Below, in pieces: positions 1-6,611 of a DNA stretch of 7,000 bases. The stretch's first letter is position 1. The number at the start of each line of letters is the position of its first letter. The stretch spans positions 1 through 7,000 of the forward strand of contig CAZGRP010000123.1 in assembly GCA_964527995.1 (NCBI GenBank), read 5' to 3'. Source of the stretch: CAZGRP01 sp964527995 (GTDB taxonomy: Bacteria; Zhuqueibacterota; Zhuqueibacteria; Oceanimicrobiales; CAZGRP01). Under the pieces are notes generated by a model that was not told the DNA's origin, searched no databases, and saw only the letters and a list, made by a program, of their open reading frames with translations. Both the position numbers and the translations under genes were made by a program.

Positions 1-3000
1 CCAGCCCCTCGGGCTGCCAGGCGACCTCATACCGTCCCGCCGGCCGGGGCTCGTCCAGCAGGACTGCCACGCGGCGGCCGAGCACGTTGAAGATCTCCAG
101 TCGCACCCTTGCCGCCTGCGGCAGGCTGAACGTGATGCGGGTGGCGGGGTTGAACGGATTGGGATAGTTCTGCGACAACTCGAAGTTCAGCGGCGGCCGC
201 GGCGTGCGCTCGGCCACTGCCGTTGCCGCGTGCGGCGCAGCCTTGACCTCGAAGAAGCCGGCGGTCGATCCCATCGTCAGGTCGTCATAGAGAAGCGCGT
301 GGGTCAACTCGCCTGGGTAGCCGCGGAACAGCGTCGTCGCCTGGTCCGCTGCGGCGTCGTAGACAACGATGTCGCGGCGGATGGCGAAGTAGACGCTGTC
401 CGGGTGGTTCTTGTTGATCGCCACCGCCTCGAACGCCCCTTCGTGCGGCCCGACTGCAGCCAGACTGATGGTCTCGATGGTCTTACCCCCGTCGAACGAG
501 CGCGCGATGGCATTGCTCAGATTATGGCCCGCCGCCAAATAGAGCGTATCGATGCTGTTCGGGCTGGCCATGATATCGTTCACGGGCAGCGGGAACGGCA
601 CCGGGTTGAAGGTGGCTTTGGGTCCGTAGGAGATCCGCGACCATGTTGCCCCGCGATCCAGAGACCGGTAGACCGCGCCGGAGTCGATGCCGGCCGGTGT
701 CACGTTGCCGCCGGCAGCGTAGAGCACGACCGAATCGAGCACCGTGTTTCGGGCCACGATCACCGCCTTGAAATTGTGATTGCCCGCCTGCGGCAACGTT
801 TGCCACGAGTGCCCGCCGTCGGTGCTGAGGAGGAGTGCACCATACAGCGTGTTTTCGGCGTTGGCGGCGGCAAAGACGCTGTCGCTGGTCAGGAAGGCGA
901 TGGAGCTGATACGGCCTCCCTGCGACTTGAAAAAGCCGGCGTCCAGTCCGGTGATGTTTTCGTACGCGACACCGGTCCAGTCGTCGTTGTTGAATCCGCC
1001 ATTGTTCGTTGTGAAGAAGCCGTTGCGGTTGGCGGCTACGATGTGGTGACTGTCGAAGGGGTCGATGGCGATGGCCGTGAACCCGCCGTTGCCGCCTCCA
1101 GGTGGCGTGATCGGGAAGTTGCCGTAAGGCGGCGCCCATTTCGCCACCGCCTCGATGGTGGTGTCCGTGAAGACCGTGGTGAAGGCGATGCCGGCATCAG
1201 TGGCCAGGTAGACCCTGTCCATGTCCTCCGGGATTTGAGCGATCTTCCAGATGGTGACTGCCTCGATGCCGGTGCGCACGAAACGATACGTGCCGTTGAT
1301 GCCGTCGGTGGAACGAGTCGGTGCGCCATCACCCTGCGACAGGTAGATGTCGGTGTTGGGGACATGACCGAACGCCGAACCAGAGAAGGTCACCATCTGC
1401 ATGCCTGGCTCGCCCGAGCCTGCAACGGGCTGCCACGTCTCGCCAAGATCATCCGAGAATCTGAGCTGGCCGCCAAGCAGCATCAGGCGAATGCCGTCGG
1501 TGGCAGGCAGTGCGGCGTCATGAAACAGCTTCAGCCTCATCCAGCCACCCGTTTGCAGAACCCGCGACCAGGATCGACCGGCGTCAAAGGAGCGCCAGAC
1601 ACCCTCAAGCGCCGGGTTGGGGTCGTCCACGGCCACCCACACGGTGTCGCTGTTCGTCGGATGGGAGACGATGCTGGTGATGGAACGGGCTGTGTCGCTG
1701 CCAACGGTAATGTAGAGCGGCGTGAAGTGGACACCGTCCTCGGTGGCCAGAAGCTGCCCCATCGAACGGTCCCAGCGTGGATTCGAGGTGGCGTAGAAAC
1801 TGCGTCCACTCGGGTCGTCGCGTCGCAGCTCGACGATGCGCACGAACCCATCATGAATCGCTGCGGAGCTGTCTGGCACCACGCTGATCTCCCAACTGCG
1901 CCCGGCATCGGTGGAGCGGAAGACGAAGTTGCCGGCGCTGACGAGGGCCACTGGACCCTCGGTCGAGATCCACTGAATGGAACGTGGCTGTCGTGGCGCC
2001 GCGGGGAAGCGGTCAGCGAGCATGCGCGCCACCATGAACGGGTCCAGCAGAGTGCGCCAGTTGACGCCGTCCTCAGAGACCTCCGAGCCTGTCAGCGTTC
2101 CCGCCTGCTGGAAGGTGCGCGCGTAGCAGTATCCTTCCGAGGCTTCGACCTGAGCTCCGCCACCGCCGAAGCCCCGGATCTCTCCCTCGGTGAGGAATTC
2201 GAGGGAGTCGGTCGGAAAGGCGGCTCTCCAGGTCTGGCCGCTGTCGGCGGACATAAAGATCGATTGAGCCGACTGCACAGCCGCGATCAGCACGCCGTGC
2301 ACCTCGTCGAAAGCAAAATCGGAGACACTGCCGCCGTAGAGTCCCAGGTTGATGCGATCTCTTGCAGTGGCCAGAGGCGGCGGTGGCCGAAAGCCACCCC
2401 CAAGATGAATGACGCCTGGATGAACGATCGTTCCTCCAGTTGGAATATTCATCCCATGTAGGGTTACATCGAATTCGGGGGCGAAGATGCCAATCTCGCC
2501 GATTGAGGGGGCATCCGGGTCGATCTCGGCCTCGAAAGAGATCAGGGGCAACGGACCAGGGCCGCTATAAACCAGCACCGTTCCTGGCGGCGCCAGGAGG
2601 TCGAATTCCAGCGAGTCGCCGATGACGTTGACACTGACGGACCAGCCGGCCAGTTCGGCAGCCGGCACGCTGGCCGAAGGCAGCCAGCGCAGTTGCGGCG
2701 GCATGGCGGTCAGCACGCCCCGGATGCGGCTGAGCTCGGAGTCAGGAGGTGCGGGTTCCATCAGCGACAGATCGATCCGGACGTGGTCTCCGGGCTTGGC
2801 GTTGAGTTCGGAAAGAGCAAAAGGGAAATCTCCACTTCCGGGGCCATGACGATCACCGACATAGAGTCTGCCGTGGGCCAGCAGCGAGTCGGGGACAGGG
2901 ACAATGGCGCCCCTGCTGACCAGTGTGACGTTTTCCAGGAGCAGGTCGACGCTATCTCCCCTTGCAGCCTGGGCATCGATGGTGCCGTCGAGGAGAACGA

Positions 3001-4288
3001 GAAGGGCTGGGCTGTAGGGATCATTCACAAAGAAAGTGCCCGGAGGTGCCTGGGCGGTGACATGCAGCGAATCGGGCGTTCCGGATACCGTGATGTTCCA
3101 TCCACGGAGATCGGTTTTGGAGGTGTCGATGGGCGTCTGTAAGGTCAGCACATCCGAGGACACCCGCACGGTCAGGTCGAAGCCGCTCACCTGGGAATCG
3201 GGCGGCACGGGCTGAAAGAAGAGCAAGGGTAGCTCAACGCTACTGCCCGGCGGCGCCGAGAGATCGCGCGGGAATCCCAGGATAGGCATGTAGTCGGGAT
3301 CGGGATAGCCGGGCCCACCTCCGCCGACATGGACGACGCCCGTTTGGACGAGCGAATCTCCGAAGGCCTGTTCAAAGCCGTGCAGGGTGAGGTAGAACTC
3401 CTCGGTGGAGACCAGAATATCGCCGGGCACCGGTGCGGCGGAGTCGACGTCGGCCTCAATGCTGATGAGGGGCAGGGGATCGGGGCCGTTGTAGGCCAGC
3501 ACGGTTCCCGGCGGCGCCTGGAGGTCGAATTCCAGAGAGTCACCATTGACGTTGACGTTGAGGGACCAGCCGGCGAGTTCGGGAGCTGGCACGCTTGCCG
3601 AGGGTAGCCAGTGGAGCTCCGGAGGCATGGCCGCCAGCACGCCACGAATGCGGCTGAGCTCGGAGTCAGGGGGAGCAGGCTCTGTCAGCGAGAGGTCGAG
3701 GCGGACTCGGGATCCGGGTTCGGCGTTGACTTCGGACAGCGCGAAAGGCTCATGCCCTGGACCGGGGCCGTTTCCGGCGATGACGATTGCTGGCGCCAGC
3801 AGCGAATCGGGTATCCAGCTCGAGCTGCCCTGCGTCACTACCTGGACCGCCTGCAATAAAACCCAGACGCTGTCTCCATCGGTGGCATCGGGCGCCAGAT
3901 AACCGCGGAAGAGTGCCAGCAGGGCTGGCGGTTCGTTTCCGTGCGTAAAGACCGATCCTGGTGGAGCGCTGGCGATGAAGTGCAAGGAGTCGGGAGTTCC
4001 GCTAACTGTGATCTGCCACCCCTGCAGGGCCGTGTTGGCGGTGTCGACTGCGGTTTCCAGAGTGAACAAAGGAGAGCTGACGCGCAAAGTGATGTCAAAG
4101 GCGCTGACCTGCGAATCGGGTGGCACCTGATCGAAGAACAGAAGAGGCAATTCCGCCTGGCTGCCCGGGGGCGCGTAGAGAGGTGGTGGAAAACCGAGGA
4201 TTGCCTGCATTCCCCCCGGCGGCGGTTGCTGGGCGAAGCCGCTGGTAGCAGCGGCGAGCAGAGCAAGGAGGACGATTCTTGCCTTCAT
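1..4288 (-). CDS. Very large secreted protein: cohesin-like repeats, BNR propeller, T9SS type A sorting domain (3' end off the window)
   Basis: Translating the minus strand from the ATG at 4288 gives 1429 codons without a stop up to the left edge. Residues 1-19 form a signal peptide (MKAR, then a hydrophobic core, probable cleavage after GFA). Residues 30-632 are two tandem copies of a roughly 308-residue unit. Residues about 633-1366 form a beta-propeller-like region with many Asp-box (SxDxGxxW) motifs: S680-W687, S792-W799, S900-W907, S945-W952, S1155-W1162, S1209-W1216 and a degenerate one at 1264. From residue 1367 follows a T9SS sorting domain. The start is backed by a Shine-Dalgarno AAAGGGG at 4296-4302 and by the signal peptide. 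The family pattern predicts export by Sec and then by T9SS, and surface anchoring or release. Propellers of this kind bind glycans or proteins, and I see no basis for calling an enzyme. About 20 residues are probably missing at the C-terminus. The ligand is unknown. Confidence 0.93.
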   Translation of the reverse strand, partial: MKARIVLLALLAAATSGFAQQPPPGGMQAILGFPPPLYAPPGSQAELPLLFFDQVPPDSQVSAFDITLRVSSPLFTLETAVDTANTALQGWQITVSGTPDSLHFIASAPPGSVFTHGNEPPALLALFRGYLAPDATDGDSVWVLLQAVQVVTQGSSSWIPDSLLAPAIVIAGNGPGPGHEPFALSEVNAEPGSRVRLDLSLTEPAPPDSELSRIRGVLAAMPPELHWLPSASVPAPELAGWSLNVNVNGDSLEFDLQAPPGTVLAYNGPDPLPLISIEADVDSAAPVPGDILVSTEEFYLTLHGFEQAFGDSLVQTGVVHVGGGGPGYPDPDYMPILGFPRDLSAPPGSSVELPLLFFQPVPPDSQVSGFDLTVRVSSDVLTLQTPIDTSKTDLRGWNITVSGTPDSLHVTAQAPPGTFFVNDPYSPALLVLLDGTIDAQAARGDSVDLLLENVTLVSRGAIVPVPDSLLAHGRLYVGDRHGPGSGDFPFALSELNAKPGDHVRIDLSLMEPAPPDSELSRIRGVLTAMPPQLRWLPSASVPAAELAGWSVSVNVIGDSLEFDLLAPPGTVLVYSGPGPLPLISFEAEIDPDAPSIGEIGIFAPEFDVTLHGMNIPTGGTIVHPGVIHLGGGFRPPPPLATARDRINLGLYGGSVSDFAFDEVHGVLIAAVQSAQSIFMSADSGQTWRAAFPTDSLEFLTEGEIRGFGGGGAQVEASEGYCYARTFQQAGTLTGSEVSEDGVNWRTLLDPFMVARMLADRFPAAPRQPRSIQWISTEGPVALVSAGNFVFRSTDAGRSWEISVVPDSSAAIHDGFVRIVELRRDDPSGRSFYATSNPRWDRSMGQLLATEDGVHFTPLYITVGSDTARSITSIVSHPTNSDTVWVAVDDPNPALEGVWRSFDAGRSWSRVLQTGGWMRLKLFHDAALPATDGIRLMLLGGQLRFSDDLGETWQPVAGSGEPGMQMVTFSGSAFGHVPNTDIYLSQGDGAPTRSTDGINGTYRFVRTGIEAVTIWKIAQIPEDMDRVYLATDAGIAFTTVFTDTTIEAVAKWAPPYGNFPITPPGGGNGGFTAIAIDPFDSHHIVAANRNGFFTTNNGGFNNDDWTGVAYENITGLDAGFFKSQGGRISSIAFLTSDSVFAAANAENTLYGALLLSTDGGHSWQTLPQAGNHNFKAVIVARNTVLDSVVLYAAGGNVTPAGIDSGAVYRSLDRGATWSRISYGPKATFNPVPFPLPVNDIMASPNSIDTLYLAAGHNLSNAIARSFDGGKTIETISLAAVGPHEGAFEAVAINKNHPDSVYFAIRRDIVVYDAAADQATTLFRGYPGELTHALLYDDLTMGSTAGFFEVKAAPHAATAVAERTPRPPLNFELSQNYPNPFNPATRITFSLPQAARVRLEIFNVLGRRVAVLLDEPRPAGRYEVAWQPEGL
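2..190 (-). other. T9SS type A C-terminal sorting domain (partial)
   Basis: Residues 1367-1429 read LNFELSQNYPNPFNP, then ATRITFSLP, VRLEIFNVLGRRV, and AGRYEVAWQPEGL at the edge. This is the classic Por/type IX sorting domain (type A), with the NYPNPFNP entry motif and the FNxLGRxV strand. The remaining SGVYFYRL-type end of the domain would lie just left of the window. Confidence 0.95.
191..2392 (-). other. BNR/Asp-box beta-propeller region of the large secreted protein (residues 633-1366)
   Basis: This part of the frame contains at least seven Asp-box motifs (for example SADSGQTW, STDAGRSW, SFDAGRSW, SDDLGETW, STDGGHSW, SLDRGATW), each followed by a strand-like hydrophobic stretch. Such motifs sit in turns of beta-propeller blades in sialidases, sortilin/VPS10-like proteins and many T9SS cargo proteins. 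The number and length (about 730 residues) suggest two propellers or one large sortilin-like propeller. That division is inferred and not visible directly. Confidence 0.8.
2393..3283 (-). repeat. Protein-level tandem repeat copy 2 (residues 336-632), halves A2 and B2
   Basis: The copy starts at ILGFP (residue 336). PFALSE begins half B at residue 181 in copy 1 and at 489 in copy 2, which sets the period at 308 residues (924 bases). The B halves are much more alike than the A halves: EPAPPDSELSRIRGVL is identical in both, as are WLPSASVP, GDSLEFDL and APPGTVL. At the DNA level the two B regions (about 2590-2760 and 3513-3683) are easily aligned by eye without gaps. Confidence 0.8.
3284..4201 (-). 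repeat. Protein-level tandem repeat copy 1 (residues 30-335), two cohesin-like halves A1 and B1
   Basis: The copy starts at ILGFP (residue 30). Half A1 (30-180) and half B1 (181-335) share the same skeleton: a PGS-type turn, alternating hydrophobic strands, PPDS followed by a conserved strand, GW followed by a strand, DSLxF, and APPGTV or APPGSV. This resembles the cohesin-like jelly-roll modules common in secreted multidomain proteins of FCB-group bacteria (inference from pattern, not a profile search). A and B therefore look like products of an older duplication, and AB as a unit was duplicated again. Confidence 0.75.
4229..4288 (-). other. Sec signal peptide of the large secreted protein
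   Basis: The first 20 residues show a positive N-region (K2, R4), a hydrophobic core rich in Leu, Val and Ala, and an A-x-A-like end (GFA, residues 17-19) followed by QQ and a proline/glycine-rich linker. T9SS cargo must first cross the inner membrane through Sec, so this agrees with the C-terminal sorting domain. Confidence 0.85.
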
Positions 4289-4294
4289 AGCTCG

Positions 4295-4302
4295 ACCCCT
4301 TT
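4295..4302 (-). promoter_or_regulatory. Ribosome binding site of the large secreted protein
   Basis: On the minus strand AAAGGGGT stands six bases before the ATG at 4288. Together with the signal peptide it fixes this start rather than the internal ATG at residue 27. Confidence 0.75.
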
Positions 4303-4342
4303 GTTGTGTGGCCTTGGACTTCTCAGCGAGATAGAAATCTGG

Positions 4343-4372
4343 TCTATAAAAAATCATCGGCATGGCCCTGAA
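4343..4372 (-). promoter_or_regulatory. Weak candidate promoter for the large secreted protein
   Basis: On the minus strand TTCAGG (4367-4372) and TATAGA (4343-4348) are 18 bases apart in the only AT-rich patch upstream of the gene. The -35 match is poor, so the exact promoter is uncertain. Confidence 0.22.
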
Positions 4373-4528
4373 TAATTGAACCTGGACCGGGCAAGAGGAA
4401 CAGGATCTCGAATTTCGCCGAGACGGGAGAGCCAGTCGTGCCGACCATGGGGGCTGCGCAGGGGCATCCTGGTGGGATTCCCCGGAGAGCATCGGCAAGG
4501 AGTGCTGAGCCTTGAAGGTTAGGGTAGC

Positions 4529-4557
4529 TTGACTTTGGACTAGGGCGAATGTATATT
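4529..4557 (+). promoter_or_regulatory. Sigma-70-type promoter of the HEPN-MNT pair
   Basis: TTGACT at 4529-4534 and TATATT at 4552-4557 are separated by exactly 17 bases. Each differs from the consensus hexamer at one position. Transcription would start near 4564, giving a leader of about 26 bases before the HEPN ATG at 4590. Confidence 0.75.
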
Positions 4558-4589
4558 TAGGGAGCAGCTCAGGATTCGAGGATGGCCGC

Positions 4590-4982
4590 ATGAAGAGGAC
4601 AACCCAAAACTGGATGGCGAGTTCTGAGTATGACATCCAGATGGCTGAACATATGCAAGAGACCGGGCGGTACATCTACGTCGTTTTCATGTGCCACCTT
4701 GCTGTGGAGAAATTGCTGAAGGCCATCGTGGCGGAATTTCAGGCGGAACTTCCGCCGAAAACCCATAACCTTCGCTGATTTATTCGATTGACTGGTCTCA
4801 AAGTCCCTCCAGAACACGAGCACATCGTAGACTTCTTAAACTCGGCAAGTATCCCCACGCGTTATCCGGAAGATATCAGAGAGTTACAAAGACAGTACGG
4901 CGCCGAAATCACTGCGGAGTATCTGAAACGGACCGGGGAGTTACTGCAATGGCTAAAAGAAGACGCGAGATTGCGGCCATAA
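4590..4982 (+). pseudogene. HEPN domain protein (toxin-type partner of MNT), interrupted by in-frame TGA at codon 63
   Basis: The frame from the ATG at 4590 (GAGGA at 4578-4582, spacing 7) gives 62 residues with HEPN features: W8, SEYDIQMAEHM, GRYIYVVFMCHLAVEKLLKA (residues 26-45) and PPKTHNLR (55-62). A TGA at 4776-4778 follows, and then, in the same frame, FIRLTGL, PPEHEHIVDFLN, ARYPEDI-like RYPEDIRELQRQYG and a C-terminal helix to the TAA at 4980-4982. Without the TGA the product would be 130 residues, a normal length for the PF05168 HEPN family. HEPN proteins paired with MNT are toxin-type, often ribonuclease-related partners. I do not see a canonical RX4-6H motif; the nearest is R27-X8-H36. 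GC is about 50 %, below its neighbours. A nonsense mutation, a sequencing error or recoding could explain the TGA. Restart at the TTG at 4788 is possible, but it lacks a Shine-Dalgarno. Confidence 0.85.
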
Positions 4983-5311
4983 TTCGCCGATATGTAGTGA
5001 GTCTGCAAGCACGCGGGGCAACGGTTGAGCAAGTCATCCTGTATGGCTCGTATGCCCACGGCAGAGCGCGCGAACACAGTGATATCGACGTCGCCGTCAT
5101 TTCACCCTTCTTTCGCGGCCGCGGAATACGGGAACGCCAGGAGTTTCTCGGACTGGCATTCGGAGACCTCTACGAGCCGATCGAGCCGCGCGGCTACACT
5201 CCTGAGGAATACGCCCAGGCCGAAGCGGGGACGTTGCTTCATGAGATCAAACGCACAGGGGTCGTCATCTACCAGGCACACCGGGCAAGAACGCCTGAGA
5301 AGGTGTCGTAG
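4949..5311 (+). CDS. Minimal nucleotidyltransferase (MNT) domain protein, antitoxin-type partner of HEPN
   Basis: This 120-residue protein carries the signature of the DNA polymerase beta-type nucleotidyltransferase superfamily: YGSYAHGRAREHSDIDVAVI, with G33-S34 and the metal-binding pair D45/D47. A third acidic residue is probably E76 or E79 ahead of the typical YTPEEY motif (83-88). In characterised type VII HEPN-MNT modules the MNT protein neutralises the HEPN toxin by nucleotidylating it with ATP. That role here is inferred from domain type and gene order. GGGGAG at 4935-4940 with an 8-base spacer supports the ATG at 4949. The gene overlaps the HEPN reading frame by 34 bases, so the two are surely one transcript and probably translationally coupled. 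All catalytic residues I can judge are present, unlike the broken partner. It ends with TAG. Confidence 0.92.
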   Translation: MAKRRREIAAIIRRYVVSLQARGATVEQVILYGSYAHGRAREHSDIDVAVISPFFRGRGIRERQEFLGLAFGDLYEPIEPRGYTPEEYAQAEAGTLLHEIKRTGVVIYQAHRARTPEKVS

Positions 5312-5351
5312 ATAGTGATGTGATCCCTGGAATTGGCAGTAAGCCTACCTT

Positions 5352-5378
5352 GGAGTCCGCTCGACGACGGACGCTCTC
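5352..5378. terminator. Weak hairpin between convergent genes
   Basis: GTCCG (5355-5359) pairs with CGGAC (5368-5372) around an 8-base loop, with extra GAG/CTC pairing possible across a bulge. It lies in the 67-base gap between the MNT gene and the convergent DUF819 gene. No T-tract follows on either strand, so any terminator function is doubtful. Confidence 0.22.
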
Positions 5379-6590
5379 CTATCCTGCCACCACCCGTAGC
5401 AAAAAAGCGGTCAATAACCCGGCATAGTTTCCCAGCAGGTATCCCAGAATCCCCATCAGCAAGCCCACCGGGGCGAGCGACTCATAGTAGGCGGCGGCGA
5501 CGATGGGGGCGCTGGCTGCCCCACCGATGTTGGCCTGGCTCCCCACGGCCACCAGAAACATCGGCGCCTTGATCAGGCGAGCTCCGAGGACCAGAAAGGC
5601 GACATGGATGAGAATCCACACGGCACCGACCAGGAGTAGCACGGGTGCCGCAGCGATGCCGGCCAGGTCGGCCTTGGCGCCAATCGAGGTGAGGAAGAGG
5701 TAGAGAGCGACGTAGCCGAGTTTCGAGGCGCCGGCGTTTTCGATTCGGCGCAGAGGGGTGAAAGAAAGCAGGACGCCGAGGGTCGACAGCAGGATGACCA
5801 TCCAGGTAAACTGCGAGAAAATGGCCGCCAGCCGAGGAGCATGTTGCAGAAGAGCAGGTTGAGTCAGATCGTGCATCCACGCCCCCAGGCTGTTCGAGAT
5901 CACCGCACCGACAAAGCCTACCGCGATGACAACAGAAGCGTCCGCCAGCGTCATCGGTCTGCTTTTGCTTTCCTGGAAATCCTTCAGCCGCCTGTCAAGG
6001 TCTTCGATGACGTCCGACCGAGCCCGGTTCCAGCGGTCGATGATCTTCTGATAGTTGGCCAGAAAAAGCAGCACACCCATCCACGTGTACCCAACCGCCG
6101 TGTCGACGATGATGATCGGGCCGATGATGCTGTCAGGGGCCCCCACCGACTCTTTGATGGCCGCGAAGTTGCCGCTGCCGCCGATCCAGCTTCCCGACAG
6201 CGCTGCCAAGCCCTTCCAGGTGTCCGGGGGCAACCAACGTTCGAAAAGAAGATAGACGACGGGGCCGCCAATAACCACCCCGGCCGTGCCAAAGAGCATC
6301 ATGACGATGGCTTTGGGGCCGATTTTCAGGATCGTCGGCACGTCGGTGGTCACCATCAGGATGAACAGACTGAACGTAAGCAGGTAGTCTCTCATCCAGT
6401 CGTACGCGGGGGAGGACGCCGGGATGAGGCCAAAGGTGGTCGCGAAGGTTGGCAGGTAGTAGATGAGGACGATGGAGGGGATGATGCTGAAGAAGCGTTG
6501 CGCCCAGGGCTGCCTGGCTGTCCAGAAGACCGCTGCACAGACGGTGGCGGAGAAGGCGAAAATCGTCATCGGATCACGGAAAAGCGGCAT
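5379..6590 (-). CDS. DUF819 family polytopic membrane protein (YjcL-like)
   Basis: This 403-residue protein is almost entirely hydrophobic, with about ten or eleven membrane segments by eye and one charged hydrophilic loop (about 180-215) in the middle. Two related glycine-rich motifs, GSWIGGSGNFAAI (133-145) and GSQANIGGAASAPIVAA (350-366), occupy equivalent places in the two halves, followed by the family's GLLMGILGYLLGNYAG near the C-terminus. Together with SPAYDWMRDYLL (60-71) and the LKIGPKA region (88-94) this is the DUF819 (PF05684) pattern at full family length. The substrate is unknown. The internal duplication recalls cation/anion transporters of the elevator or antiporter type, which is an inference. 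The start has GGGAG at 6596-6600, five bases upstream. It stops with TAG, convergent to the MNT gene. Confidence 0.92.
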   Translation of the reverse strand: MPLFRDPMTIFAFSATVCAAVFWTARQPWAQRFFSIIPSIVLIYYLPTFATTFGLIPASSPAYDWMRDYLLTFSLFILMVTTDVPTILKIGPKAIVMMLFGTAGVVIGGPVVYLLFERWLPPDTWKGLAALSGSWIGGSGNFAAIKESVGAPDSIIGPIIIVDTAVGYTWMGVLLFLANYQKIIDRWNRARSDVIEDLDRRLKDFQESKSRPMTLADASVVIAVGFVGAVISNSLGAWMHDLTQPALLQHAPRLAAIFSQFTWMVILLSTLGVLLSFTPLRRIENAGASKLGYVALYLFLTSIGAKADLAGIAAAPVLLLVGAVWILIHVAFLVLGARLIKAPMFLVAVGSQANIGGAASAPIVAAAYYESLAPVGLLMGILGYLLGNYAGLLTAFLLRVVAG

Positions 6591-6611
6591 TCGGTCTCCC
6601 GGTCTTGGTTG

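Larger units (their letters stand above)
4289..4589. other. Divergent intergenic region
   Basis: About 300 bases separate the start of the large minus-strand gene from the HEPN gene. I see the leader and weak promoter of the minus gene (4289-4372) and a strong plus-strand promoter (4529-4557). Between about 4380 and 4525 I find no convincing ORF, repeat or RNA structure. Confidence 0.7.

Noticed and set aside
230..2461. 743-codon plus-strand open frame
   Set aside because: It is antisense to the frame encoding the Asp-box propeller and part of repeat half B2. Its translation is rich in Arg, Gly, Asp and His without domain motifs, whereas the minus strand gives a continuous, motif-rich protein.
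2393..4201. DNA tandem duplication from a mobile element
   Set aside because: The repeated DNA keeps the reading frame and codes for homologous domains with divergence spread over codons, so it is an internal gene duplication. No terminal inverted repeats or transposase are visible.
3941..4375. 144-codon plus-strand frame opposite the 5' part of the secreted protein
   Set aside because: It covers the signal peptide and repeat half A1 on the opposite strand, has no motifs and no sensible ribosome binding site.
4776..4815. Selenocysteine at the HEPN TGA
   Set aside because: Downstream there is only a four-pair hairpin (GACT/AGTC), too weak for a bacterial SECIS, and no HEPN protein is known to need selenocysteine at this place.
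4788..4982. Second half of HEPN as an independent gene starting at TTG 4788
   Set aside because: There is no Shine-Dalgarno before the TTG, and the residues continue the HEPN domain in the same frame, so it is treated as part of one interrupted gene.
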